Translations under genes and position numbers: made by a program
Shown here: positions 14,095 through 24,445 of the stretch, in pieces
Layout: every line of letters begins with the position of its first letter
Position numbering within the stretch: the stretch's first letter is position 1
Notes under the pieces: model-generated
Told to the model about the DNA's origin: nothing
The model's database searches: none
The model's input: the letters and a program-made list of their open reading frames with translations, nothing else
Source: Macrotis lagotis
Taxonomy: Eukaryota > Chordata > Mammalia > Peramelemorphia > Peramelidae
Length of the DNA: 64,000 nucleotides
Assembly (NCBI RefSeq): GCF_037893015.1
Contig: NC_133662.1
Span: 203,294,669 to 203,358,668 of the forward strand
Direction: 5' to 3'

Positions 14095-14112
14095 TGGCCT
14101 CACAAACAGGAT
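14095..14112 (+). other. Possible tRNA-Leu-like primer binding site
   Basis: 'tggcctcacaaacaggat' starts a few bases after the 5' LTR. It shares TGG and several positions with the tRNA-Leu primer sites used by ERV-L elements, but with about six differences in 20 bases, so the assignment is weak. Confidence 0.35.
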
Positions 14113-15458
14113 TCATTGAGTAAATAACTCTAAGAAAACAGCAGAGATCCTTTCCCAGTTGAAGTACCTGAATAGGAAGACCCTCCCTTTTCTACTTTAG
14201 CAAAGGTCTGGGCTCAAAATACAGGCTGGTGTGAAGATTGGGGAAGCCCTGTTAGGTTTGGAAAGCCTCCCCAACTTTCTGAGTGCTTAAGTAAAATCAC
14301 CATAGAAAAGGGAAAGGAGATGAATGGTATTTGCAGAAGGGGATGGGCTCCTTTAACCACATATCTGAAGGTATGTCAAGCTTTGGATAAGAAAGTGGGA
14401 GATAAAGTAAAAGTTTCTACCTTGAATGTGGAGCCTACTGTTCCACCCCCCCACCCCTCTTCTCTCCTTGTATCCCTCATTAGAATATTTTAAAGGAGAA
14501 TAGTAGATAGATAGGGACCAAACCCCAGTAAGGGAGATCAGAGGAACTATCGGTCTCTCATAAGATAGATTAATTAATTATAAATTGAAAAAATGGATAT
14601 ACAACTGTTACTAAAGTTTGTTTGCTTCTTTTTTTTTGTTTTGTTTTGTTTTGAAATTGGGGAAAGACCTCTTTGATGGATGGCAATCCTAGTATATTTA
14701 GAAATGGAATGTCTGTGAAAATTACAGGCTTGGGAGGAAAAGAAATTTAGGTAAAACAAGTTAAAAATAATGATGAAGGTAGGTCAATGACCCAAAAAAA
14801 GAAGTACTTAGTAATGATTGTTCCCTTTCTCCCAGAGTACATAAGTACATTTTAAGGGGGATGACTCTCAATTTACCTGATGAGAAATTATTCTTGCAAA
14901 AGTACAAAGACCATTACAATCTGTAAAATTTTAAGTATACAATGGAATTAGGGACATTGAAAAAACTTGCCCAAGAATTTGTAAATAGAACTATGCCTAT
15001 TTAGCTGCAATAGTAAGGTTTTAAATAAATCATTGGATCTGGTCATGAATAGTATGTGTTAAAATAAAATATGTGTTAAAATAAAAGAAGAAGAAAGGAG
15101 GGGTGAATAAAGTCTGAAATATGCTTAAGTAGTATTTTAAGAGAAAATGCAAATTGTGCAGTCTGAATACTGGATTTAAGGACCTGTGAAGAAAATAATG
15201 AAAGGGGGTGCAAAGAAAATGAAGAGGCATAGAGAAGTTTAGGTTCTTTCTAATTTATGGAAGCTAAAGCATGTAGAATGAAGGTATGAGCAAGTTTGAC
15301 TTTGTATAAATAATATATTGGTTCTGGAAGTTTTGAAAAATGATTTTAAATCAGTGTAAAGTAGGAAAGAACATAGAGAGCTATGAACCAACTAATAAGT
15401 TATGGAATTTCTTCTGGGATTGGCAACCCAGATTTGTACTTAATTGAGATGTGTTCTT
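14113..15458 (+). other. ERV leader and gag-area remnant, not resolved
   Basis: Lies between the 5' LTR and the L1 inserted at 15474, where leader and gag would be expected. I find no frame long enough to assign and recognise no capsid or zinc-knuckle motif. Assignment rests on position alone. Confidence 0.4.
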
Positions 15459-15473
15459 AAAAAGTGAATGGAG

Positions 15474-16256
15474 GGTGGAGCCAAGATGGCGACATGAAGG
15501 GATCCAGTCTTAGGGGCTCTCTGATAAAAACTCATAAACTAAGGACTCTAACTAAACTTTCGAGAGACAGAACCCACAAAGAGACCCAATGAGGCAGTTC
15601 TCCTACTCAAGGTAACCTGGAAAAGAGCAGAAAGGCTCTGCTCCCTGGGGTCGGAGGGGCGGCCTGCCGGAGGGGTGGCCCGCCAGAGCCAAAAAACTTC
15701 ATCCTCCCGGAAGCAGCCCCAGGGTGCTAGGAGCCTCAGCTCACAGCAGCGGGGGAGTCTCCTGAGCTGCACCCCGGGGAGCACTGGGCACAAAGTGGGG
15801 GAACAGACAGGGACCTCTGCCAGAGCGAGAAGGTGTAGCTCAGCCCTCAGGGCACACAGCCAGCAGCCTGGTCTTTGGGCAGCCCAGAGCCGGAAACAGA
15901 AGCAGGTGGAGCTGGAAAGCAGGAGCCCTTAGGGCATGAGCCCATTGACCTGAGGGAGGGGAGTGAAGAGAGAGAGACTGCCAAGCTCTGTCCTCTGCCC
16001 CTGGAACAGGACTCTGGAGCTCTGACCACATTCAGATGCTAATCGCAGTCTAGGCCCCCCCATAGAACAGCAGGGCCCCCCCCCACCTCAGCCCTGTGGA
16101 AGAGGGAGGTGCTTATGGCCATTCACAGACCAGGAGGGAGGACAGAACCTCACACACTGAGACCCTTGTGGGAGTGTCCCAAAAGCTCAGGAAGCACCCC
16201 CGATAGACAGGTTTAGGCTGGGAAAATAAACAAAGTAACAAGAGGAAGACCATTGA
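15474..16256 (+). promoter_or_regulatory. L1 5' UTR (internal promoter region)
   Basis: The GC-rich stretch begins exactly at the L1 5' end and runs to ORF1. In L1 this region carries the internal promoter; that function is known for the family and is not shown here. Confidence 0.6.
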
Positions 16257-17308
16257 GAAATATTTTGCAAATGAGCCCAAGAAGGATCAAAATACTCAGT
16301 TTGAAGATGATGAAGCACAAGCTCCTGCATCTAGAGACTCCAAGAAAAACAGAAATTGGGCTCAGGCTATGACAGAGCTCAAAAAAGACTTTGAAAATCA
16401 AATCAGGGAGTTAGAAGAATAACTGGGAAAAGAAAGGAGAGAGAGATGCAGGAAAAAACATGAAAATGAAGTCAGCAGCTTAGTCAAGGAAATCCAAAAA
16501 ATGCTGAAGAAAATAGCATGCTAAAAAACAGCTTAGGTCAAATGGATAAAACAGTACAAAAAGTTATTGAGGAGAAGAATGCTTTAAAAAGCAAAATTGG
16601 CCAGATGGAAAAAGAGATAAGAAAACTCTCTGAGGAGAATAAATCCTTCAGACAAAGAATAGAATTCAGGGAGATTGATGAATTTACCAGAAATCAAGAA
16701 TCAATACTTCAAAACAAAAAAATGAAAAATTAGAAGAAAATGTGAAATATCTCATTGAAAAAACAACTGATATGGAAAACAGACTTAGGAAAGGTAATTT
16801 GAAAATTATTGGAATACCTGAAAGTCATGATCAGGAAAAGATCCTTGACATCATTTTCAAAGAATTACTACAGGAAAATTACCCTGATATTCTAGAAGCA
16901 GAGGGCAAAATAAAAATGGAGAGAATCCACCGATCCCCCCGAGAAAGAGATCCCAAAAAAACAACCCCCAGGAATATTATAGCCAAGTTCCAGAACTCCG
17001 AAGTCAAAGAGAAAATATTACAAACAGCCAGAAGGATACAGTTCAAATATTGTGGAGCTGTGGTCAGGATCACACAGGGCTTAGCAGCAGCTTCATTGGA
17101 AGCTCGTAGGGCTTGGAATACAATATAATGGAAGGCAAAAGAGCTTAGAATGCAGCCAAGAATGAACTACCCAGCAAGGCTGGACGTCCTCTTCCAGGGA
17201 AAAACATGGACTTTCAATGAACCAGGGGAATTTCAAAAGTTCCTTTTGGAATGGCCAGAGCTGAACAGAAGGTTTGATCTTCAGATACAGGACTCAGGTG
17301 AAGCATAG
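16257..17308 (+). pseudogene. L1 ORF1 (RNA-binding chaperone) remnant
   Basis: L1 ORF1 protein is a trimeric nucleic-acid chaperone. An acidic N-terminal part (16257-16420) ends in a stop. 16518-16733 encodes a heptad-like coiled coil rich in Lys, Glu and Leu ('KIGQMEKEIRKLSEENKSF'). A change of frame leads to 16742-17128, which holds the RRM-like domain ('NLKIIGIPESHDQEKILDII') and the start of the C-terminal domain ('PRNIIAKFQNSEVKEKILQ'). The reading continues past a stop after 'ARRAWNTI' into 'FDLQIQDSGEA' near 17300. So there are at least three breaks, but the domain order is complete and this is the best-preserved ORF1 in the window. Confidence 0.85.
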
Positions 17309-17802
17309 AGATTGGAGGAGAGGGGGGAAATATGAGGGACTTAATGTGGATGAACTGCATGTATAGAAAAATGATACTGATAATATTCATGTGAACCATC
17401 TCAGTTAATAGAGCAGGTAGAGGGAGCTTTTATAGTTGAAGCACAGGAGAAAGCTGAATTCGAAGATAAAATATGGTGTAAAAATGGAGTCAATAAGAAT
17501 AAAAGGGAAATGGAATGGGAGAAAGAAAGAGGAGAGGGGGAATAGTCCAAGCTATTTCACATAATAAGATTTTTTTTTTATTACAATGAGCTATTGCAGT
17601 GATATGGAAGGGGGAGGCAAGGGGGAATGAGGGAACCTTTGCTCTCATCAGAGATGGCTAGGAGAGGAAACAGCAAATATACTCAATGGGGTATAGACAA
17701 CTGGAGTAAGAAGGAGGGGGGAGCAGGGGGAAGGGGTGGGGATGTAAATAAAGGAAGAGAGGATGGACCATGCGGGGACAGGGGTCAGATATAACACATT
17801 TT

Positions 17803-17955
17803 CTTTTTTTAATTCTTGCAAGGGGCTGGGATTGGAAGACCTGCCCAGGACCATAGGGCCAGGTGGATTCTGGGCCTAAGGGGTGGTATGGGGGCTCAGG
17901 GCTTCTTGGCCCCAGGGCCAGGGATCTGTCTTCCTCACCACTCAGTGACCCTACA
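17803..17955 (-). repeat. SINE-like unit, reverse, divergent subfamily
   Basis: Reverse orientation, with 'ttcttgcaaggggctggg' where the usual family has 'ttttgcaaggcaaatggg', and 'cttggccccagggccaggg' near the head. It is more GC-rich than the standard copies and may be an ancestral part of the host L1 derivative. Confidence 0.6.
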
Positions 17956-18159
17956 GCAGCGTCAGAGTGAAAGGAGAGAGAAAATATAGTACATGGTAGT
18001 GGAGAAATAAGAAAGGAGGGAGTTGAGATCAGCAATGGCAACGTTGGAAAAATATGGAAGTAACTTTTGTGATGGACTTATCATAAAGAATGTGATCCAC
18101 TCATGATAGAGTTGATGGTGTTGGAACGAAGACTGAAACACATTTTTTGTTATTATTAT

Positions 18160-18302
18160 TTGGGGGAGGGTGCAGGGCAAGTGGGGCTGGGTGGCCTGCC
18201 TGGGGCCACATAGCAGGGTCATCATTGGATGTCTGGGGCCGGATTTGGACCCAGGTGCTCCTGGCTCAAGAGCCAATGCTCTGTCTCCCACCCAGCCACC
18301 CC
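18160..18302 (-). repeat. tRNA-derived SINE, reverse
   Basis: Contains 'gcagggcaagtggggctggg', 'ggatttggacccaggtgctc' and terminal 'cccagccacccc'. GC-rich variant resembling the unit at 17803. Confidence 0.75.
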
Positions 18303-18350
18303 TACTATTATTACTATTTTATTTTATTTTGCATCTTTTTTTGTTCTGCT

Positions 18351-18494
18351 TTTTGGTTTTTGCAGGGCAGTGGGGTTCGGGTGGCTTGCATGTCACATGG
18401 CTGGGTGATTATTGGGTTTACGAGGCTGGATATGGACTCAGGTGCTCATGGTTCCCGGGCTGATGCTTCGTCCATTGCACCACCTGGCCATACC
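18351..18494 (-). repeat. tRNA-derived SINE, reverse
   Basis: Contains 'tttttgcagggcagtggggt' through 'ccattgcaccacctggcca'. Third reverse SINE-like unit in a row. Confidence 0.75.
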
Positions 18495-18789
18495 TACAAT
18501 TATTACTATTATTTGTTTTTAATTTTAATTTTTTTCCTCTCCCCTTTACTTTTTTGCCCAAGCAAGTCTATCTATATTCAATGGGGGGAGAAGTATTTTG
18601 TTTACTTGCAAACAAGTATATTTTATTAATGTAAAGAAAAACATTTGTATAAAATGAGAATATAAAATACATTTAAAAAAAAGACTGAATGGGCTGGCAG
18701 AGAATGGCATGTGCCCCAAAACAGGAAGTTCTGAAGCCATCTTAGATTGTGGAATCTATCTCACTCTGGAAGTACAAGAAATATATTTT

Positions 18790-18934
18790 TTTAGATTTTT
18801 CAAGGCAATGGGGTTGAGTGGCTTGCTCAAGGCCACATGGCTATATATTTATTGGGTGTCTGAGGTCAGGTTTGGACCCAGGTGCTCCTGACTCCAAGGC
18901 TGGTGCTCTATTCATTGTGTCACCTAGCCACCCC
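18790..18934 (-). repeat. tRNA-derived SINE, reverse
   Basis: Contains 'tttcaaggcaatggggttga' through 'tgtcacctagccacccc'. Closer to the common family than the preceding units. Confidence 0.8.
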
Positions 18935-18999
18935 AAGAAATATTTTTTTAAATGAACTCCCTATAACTGGACATATGACAGTAAATGTTAAAAGAAAAT

Positions 19000-19735
19000 T
19001 TCTTATTTGTAACTATGCCTAAAGGGCAACAAAAATGAGCATACCCTTTGATCCAGCAATATCACTACTGGGTCTATACACGAAAGAGATGATGAAAAAG
19101 GGTAAAGATATCACTTGTACAAAAAATATTTACAGCATCCCTGTTTGTGGTGGCAAAGAATTGGAAATCAAGTAAATGTCCTTCAATTGGGGAATGGTTT
19201 AGCAAACTGTGGTATATGTATGTCATGGAACATTGTTCTATTGTTATATTAGAAACCAGGAGGGATGGGAATTCAGGGAAGCCTGGAGGGATTTGCATGA
19301 ACTGATTCTGAGTGAGATGAGCAGAACCAGAAAAACTGTACACACTATCAGCAACATGGGGCAAAGATCCGCCTTGATGGACTCGCTCATTCCATCAGTG
19401 CAACAATCAGGGACAATTTGGGGCTCTCTGCAGTGGAGAATACCATTTGTAGCCAGAGAAACAACTGTGGAGTTTGAACAAAGACCAAGGACTACTGGTC
19501 CTTTAATTTAGAAAAAAAAAACCTGATATCTTATTGTCTGATCTTGTTATCTCTTTTACTTTTTGTTTCTTCCTTAAGGATATGATTTCTCTCTTATCAC
19601 ATTCAATTTGGATCAACATGGGAACAAAGTAAAGACTGATAGATTGCTTTCTGTAGTGGTGTGGGGGAAGGGAAATAAAATTGGGGGAAAATTATAAAAC
19701 TCCAATAAAATCTTTAATAAAAGAAAAAAGAAAGA
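19000..19735 (+). pseudogene. L1 ORF2 C-terminus and 3' UTR
   Basis: Sense L1 ORF2 C-terminal region: 19040-19210 ('TKNIYSIPVCGGKELEIK'-like area), then 19209-19511, which encodes 'WEFREAWRDLHELILSEMSR', the block found near the end of ORF2 in the other copies. The 3' UTR with 'gatatgatttctctcttatc' and 'aataaaatcttt' follows. There is no RT or endonuclease upstream. Confidence 0.8.
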
Positions 19736-19750
19736 AAAAAGTGATTGGAG

Positions 19751-21883
19751 CAATTAAAAACAGTAATATTAGACTGCTACCTGTGGGAGAGAACTGTACT
19801 CCTTTGAACAATTGCTAGCTGTCTATTGGACATTAGTAGAAACTGAACAGCTCCCTTTAAATCATGAAGTTCTGTTAAGGCCCCAAATAACTATTATGAG
19901 CTGGATAAATGAAGACTCTGATCTCTCATAAGATAGGACATGCACAGAAGTCCAGTATAATTTAATGGAAATGGTACATACGTAACAGAACTAATCCAGG
20001 AGAATCTGGTGTCTCTCCCCTGTCTGAGAAAGTATCTGAATTAACCTCAGTGCGGTCTCCACTGACCATTCCCCCTCAGAAGGCAATTTCACCATTCAAA
20101 TGGAATCAAGGATATGATACCTTGAGTCTTGAATAAAAGAAAAACAATTGGGTTAACGGATAGCTCTGCTAAATATTTAGGACAAATTAGGCATTGGAAG
20201 GCTGTAACAAATAATATTTTAGAAAGAACAGGAAAGCAGTCAGTGGACAAAACTGATGGCTGTATGTCAAGTATTGAAACAAGAGAAGGGGAGAGACAAT
20301 GTCATATTTATTTTTTTTTACAGACACCTGGGTAGTGGCAAATGGCCTAACCACTTAGATGACCATGTGACATACAAAAAATTGGAATTTTTATGGGAAA
20401 CAACTTTGTTCTTATGAAATGTAGAAAGATAAATGTATTTGGGTCCAGTATACTAATGTGTCTGTGTTTCATGTAGCTGCTCATGTGAAAGCTAATTTGG
20501 TGGAACCTGAGTATAATGCCTGAGCTGATGAACTCTCAAAAGTAGAAGGACAATCCCTGCAAATGATGCCCCTGGAGAATAGGGATGATCTGATGCTAGG
20601 AAAATGGATTCATATCACTGCATGCCATCTTGACGCTCTTGCATCTTACAGGTGGGCATTGGCGAGAGGAATTAATATTCCCTTAGATATTTTTAAACAG
20701 ATAACTCAGGAGTGCCCCCAATGCTAGCTCTTCAGTCATCGCTCCATACATGCAACTGTAACTGGAGAACTGGCTAGAGGCACTTTGCCTGCCCAAATTT
20801 GGCAGATTGATTATATAGGCCCACTACCTCTAAATCAAGGGTGCCAATATGCTTGTACTTGTGTAGACATTTATTCAGGAATATTAATTGCTTGCCCATA
20901 TAGATGAGCAACTCAAAAGAATATTTGTAAGATTATTGATATTATTTCCTTATATTATGGCACCCCTATGCAAATCCAGAGTGACAACGGGACTCATTTT
21001 AAGGGAAAAGAAATTGATATTTACTGTGGATATAATAATATCGAATGGGTATATCACATGCCTTATTAGCCACAGGCAGCTGGACTTATTGAAAGAATGA
21101 ATGGCCTATTGAAAGAAAAGTTGAGGAAATTAAGAGACAATAACCTAAAAAATGGAAGGAAAATTATTTGAAGCTTTGAAACAATTGAACAATAGACCAC
21201 TGGCTGATAGAGAAGGTATTCCATTGTCCAGAATGAGGACTACTAACTTACAAATAAGGAAAGAATCTAACACTCCTACCATAAAATGGTGGAAATTTCA
21301 TGATAATGCCATGGAACCTTGGAGGGCTTCACTTGGGTCCACAGGCTATGATTTATATGTAATACATGATGTAGAAATAAAACCTCAAGGCCAATTATTA
21401 TGTAATACTGGTATTGGGGTCAAACTACCTACTGGATATTATAGTCAGCTATTCTCTAAATCCAGCTTGGCCAATAAGGCACAGGTACATGTACTGGGAG
21501 GAGTAATAGATAATGATTATAGAGGAGAAATTAAAGTTTGTTTGCATAATTCCCATGTGTTTGAAACCTACTCCTGTAAGACTGGGGAGAGGATATGTCA
21601 GATGGTTATATTACCATACCTCATTGGACAATGGACAGAAAAAACCCTATCCCCTGATAAGATGACTAGAAGGGATCTAGGATTTGGTAGCTCAGATGAC
21701 ATGCAATGGGTACCTGAGAAGATAATCCCAGGAACCAAAGTATGGATAAAAGGACACCCTACAGAGGCTCCTAGGCCAGCTGAATTAATAGCCCAAGGGA
21801 ATAATAATACAGCTATTATTTGTTATTCAGGAGATGGCACTTGGCATTATGTTCCACTAACCCAAATGTTTATTCGCAATTAA
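19751..21883 (+). pseudogene. pol: ERV pol remnant: RNase H, integrase, dUTPase
   Basis: Fossil pol of the ERV-L-like element. Around 19.78-19.95 kb lies connection/RNase H sequence resembling ERV-L ('LLAVYWTLVETEQLPL'). RNase H continues to about 20.55 kb, and integrase spans about 20.56-21.26 kb, with zinc-binding-type and catalytic-core features such as 'QIWQIDYIGPLPL' and 'PQAAGLIERMNGLLKEKLRK'. dUTPase and a short tail follow. The order matches ERV-L. Broken in several places; the RT is not visible upstream of the inserted L1. Described as a fossil only. Confidence 0.8.
21275..21883 (+). pseudogene. ERV dUTPase domain with C-terminal tail
   Basis: dUTPase hydrolyses dUTP and limits uracil in retroviral DNA. 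The trimeric dUTPase motif series is recognisable in order: 'STGYDLYV', 'SKSSLANK', 'VLGGVIDNDYRGEI', 'KTGERICQMVI' and 'RRDLGFGSSD'. A tail with 'KVWIKGHPTEAPRPAELIAQ' follows; ERV-L pol carries a very similar tail after its dUTPase. This stretch lies in an open frame that begins at 21152, the longest open stretch in the ERV. It belongs to a broken element. Confidence 0.85.
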
Positions 21884-21904
21884 GTGTTTTATAGGCTTCT
21901 GGTT

Positions 21905-23640
21905 TTATGCTGCAGTACAGACTTGGACTCCGGGAACCCAGTTGAGATTCTCCCAGAACAAGATCCAATTGAAGTGGTGGTCGTCTATTGTTCCTTCACA
22001 ACAGGGAAATTACACTTTCCCTGCACTCAACTTTTGTAACATTGCTAATTGGACTATCACTAATGCTGCATTTTATCAGACTCCTTAGTCCTATATCCTG
22101 AAAGGGCCTCCTTTTGTGAACTTATTAAATTTAACTATCACTTCATTAGTAAACATTTCATGTTGTATTACTCCTCTTCTCTTTGCATCCCTGGCCTGTC
22201 ACGGTGTAATAGATTAATTGAAAGTTGTCCATCAACAATGGAACAAGAACTAATTAAGAACTGTACACAGTGGAATATAGATAACACTACTTATAATATA
22301 AATGTTACTGCTGAAAATAGATACCAGTATTTAGTCTGCTCTAATGTTTCCACTATAGTTAACTGAACTACATGGATACAATATATATTATTGTTACCAG
22401 AGACTCCACCTAATCAGCATCCTCCTTCAGTAATAGGAGTTCTTAAATCTTGTGTAAATGTATCTATTGCTCAGCACAAAATTCTACTTCATTATAATGT
22501 GTTCTTCCCACCTTTTATTGCCCTGTACTAAATTTAAAAGAGCCTGGTAGGACACTTTACTTGGTGGATCTGAAACAGGTTTACGTATAGTAAATTCTAT
22601 GGATCTTGAGACCTTGGCCAGTAGACTGCGCAGTGCTGGACAAGATGTATCTCAAGCTTTAACAATTAATGCTAATTGGTTGCCCACGGTGATGCCACAC
22701 CAACCTACTTTAAAATACCAAGGCCAATTCTTACAAATTTTTAATGATAGCAATCTAGCTAATATACAGATGGACACCCAGATAAGTGCCCTGTTTAAAT
22801 GGACCAAATGTTCTTTACAAAACATGTACACTTTAATACAAAAAGAGAATGCTCAGAGGTTGTTACAAGAAGGAGATACTCATATCTGGGTTGTGCTGCT
22901 CCCAAATATGATGAAATATTGGAAGCAAAACAAACCTGAACAAGCTCGATGTACTCTGTTTTGGTGTAGTGGGACTGTAGTATATTATCAAGTTCATATG
23001 TGGAAAATTATGTGTCAATTCCATGTGATTCCTTTTGTGTTACATGATTATTTTACTTTGCCACATGTAAATAGCAACTATGTAGATCAAGACAATGCAA
23101 CTCATAATTTACAGGACTGTGCTTTTAATAATTAAGGTATGGTGTGTAGGATGATGACCTGGCAGATGGAGCCCTGCCTTCTCTCACACTTCTCTAACCT
23201 ATGTGACTTAACTGTATATCCTCTTTCTAACTTTCAATGTTATATGAAGTATCTTCCCAATACATTTGTTTAACCTCTAATAATAGTACTGATTTAGCCT
23301 CTGTCTCACAGAAATCTCCTTTTTCTGGATGTCTTGCTAACATCTCTTTCCTACACTGGCAGAGTGATGAATTTTACTTTTCCCCTGACCAAGTGGATGA
23401 AGTACATATCTCCACTGTTGGGGTGATGATTTGTTTTTGCTTTTCCCCTGATACAGATGTTGTTAAGAGTTTGACTTGGGTACCCAAATTGTTACCTTTT
23501 CCATATATTTCTTTATGCTAAATATTTTAACAGTTTAGCTATTCCTATATTATTGTTAACGATTTTCTTCCTATTATTATGTATTTGTAATTGTTATATA
23601 TATACTAAAATGAAAGAAATTTATAATCAGTTTACCCCCA
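21905..23640 (+). pseudogene. env: ERV env-like region, broken
   Basis: Lies between pol and the 3' LTR, where env belongs. Seen directly: several N-glycosylation-type sequons (NTT, NVT, NVS around 22280-22360), a long helical-looking Gln/Leu-rich stretch with 'TLASRLRSAGQDVSQAL' around 22610-22900, and near 23545-23610 a hydrophobic run 'AIPILLLTIFFLLLCICNC' followed by a short charged tail, like the membrane anchor of a TM subunit. I do not recognise the env lineage. ERV-L elements are usually described as lacking env, so this needs checking. Broken several times. Confidence 0.6.
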
Positions 23641-23668
23641 TAGTCCCGTCCTCATACATTTCTCGTGA

Positions 23669-23681
23669 CCTTAAGGAAAAA
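23669..23681 (+). other. Probable polypurine tract
   Basis: Purine-rich 'aaggaaaaa' directly before the 'tgtataag' start of the 3' LTR, the position where plus-strand DNA synthesis is primed in retroviruses. Confidence 0.6.
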
Positions 23682-24068
23682 TGTATAAGAAAAGGAAATT
23701 CTCTCTCGAGCCTGTATGAGAACGTGTCCTCCCTCCCGCCCCCCGCCATGGAACCTGTCCTATGTGATTTGACCGTGTTCTTAGAGTCCTAGGAATTAGC
23801 CATTCCTTGGAACATAAGCAGTACTGAAAAGAACTGGCTGTTCTCACAGTGCTGACCTTAATTAGGTTGTGTCTTGTGGCCCCATATCACATCTTCCTAA
23901 AGTCATAACACTTACTGACTTCCTTCGTTCATGATAAGAACTCTGGGATCCTTTCCAATTGAATTTAGCAACAAGCCTTCTTTGTTCTCCCCTAATGAAT
24001 ATCCTAAAACTCCAGTCATTCAGAAGAAGAAGAAGAAGAAGAAGAAGAAGAAGAAGAAGAAGAAGAAG

Positions 24069-24115
<47 letters not shown>

Positions 24116-24445
24116 GAAATGGAATCTCACCCATGGAGAAGATTTTTTGCCTGGGGCCCTTTTCCTTTCGGGACTCAATAACTGCTTTTGATTCAGAATT
24201 CTCCAGCCAAGGCGATTAAGATTTGGTGCTCCCCCAATTGGTGATGTTTTCTTTATCTTTCTCTTCTACTTTTGTTATAGTATTAATAATCCTTTCATAA
24301 ATATATATATATATACATATTATTTGCTGTGTTAAATATTATTGTAAGCAATCTATTCCTTGCATTATTAAAATACTTTTATTTTCAACTGTGTGAGAGC
24401 ATCATTTACAGGAATGAATCCAAACCTCATTAAAATCACAATACA
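23682..24445 (+). repeat. ERV-L-like 3' LTR
   Basis: Partner of 13455-14089. Contains a (GAA)n then (CAA)n tract at 24019-24117 and ends 'caatacat'; the adjoining TGGGA is the target duplication. Confidence 0.85.

Larger units (their letters stand above)
15474..19735 (+). mobile_element. L1-derived element inside the ERV: 5' UTR, ORF1, ORF2 mostly missing
   Basis: Starts with the L1 5' end 'ggtggagccaagatggcga' and ends in an A-rich tail after 'aataaaatctttaataaaag'. Flanked by 'aaaaagtgaatggag' (15459-15473) and 'aaaaagtgattggag' (19736-19750), a 15-bp target duplication with one difference. Contents: GC-rich 5' UTR (15.5-16.25 kb), ORF1 (16.26-17.29 kb), purine-rich spacer (17.3-17.8 kb), a segment with four SINE-like units all in reverse orientation, the ORF2 C-terminus (19.0-19.5 kb) and the 3' UTR. 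The endonuclease and RT are absent, so it could only have moved with proteins supplied in trans, or lost them after insertion. Confidence 0.85.
13455..24445 (+). mobile_element. Endogenous retrovirus, class III (ERV-L-like) with env region, broken fossil
   Basis: LTRs at both ends start 'tgtataa' and end 'aataca'. They are flanked by a 5-bp target duplication, TGGGG at 13450-13454 and TGGGA at 24446-24450. The matching L1 at 43.4 kb still has the uninterrupted site ('cctgggagacatt' next to 'ggctatatcccc'), which fixes the insertion point. Order: 5' LTR, leader, poorly recognisable gag/pro area, a later L1 insertion, then RNase H, integrase, dUTPase, env-like region, 3' LTR. Integrase followed by dUTPase is the known ERV-L arrangement. 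The element is heavily broken (well over ten breaks), and its RT region is not visible. A hand count over about 265 aligned LTR bases gives roughly 7 percent difference, suggesting an age in the order of 10-20 million years if marsupial neutral rates are near 2-3 per billion per site. Confidence 0.85.

Noticed and set aside
15548-16031. Several GC-rich frames on both strands as a possible host exon
   Set aside because: They lie in the L1 5' UTR and are explained by its composition.
17658-18629. Pro/Ser-rich and Trp/Gly-rich frames around 18 kb
   Set aside because: Translations of SINE-like units inside the L1 derivative.
23862-24219. Poly-Val, poly-Lys and poly-Thr frames
   Set aside because: Translations of the (GAA)n(CAA)n tract in the ERV 3' LTR.
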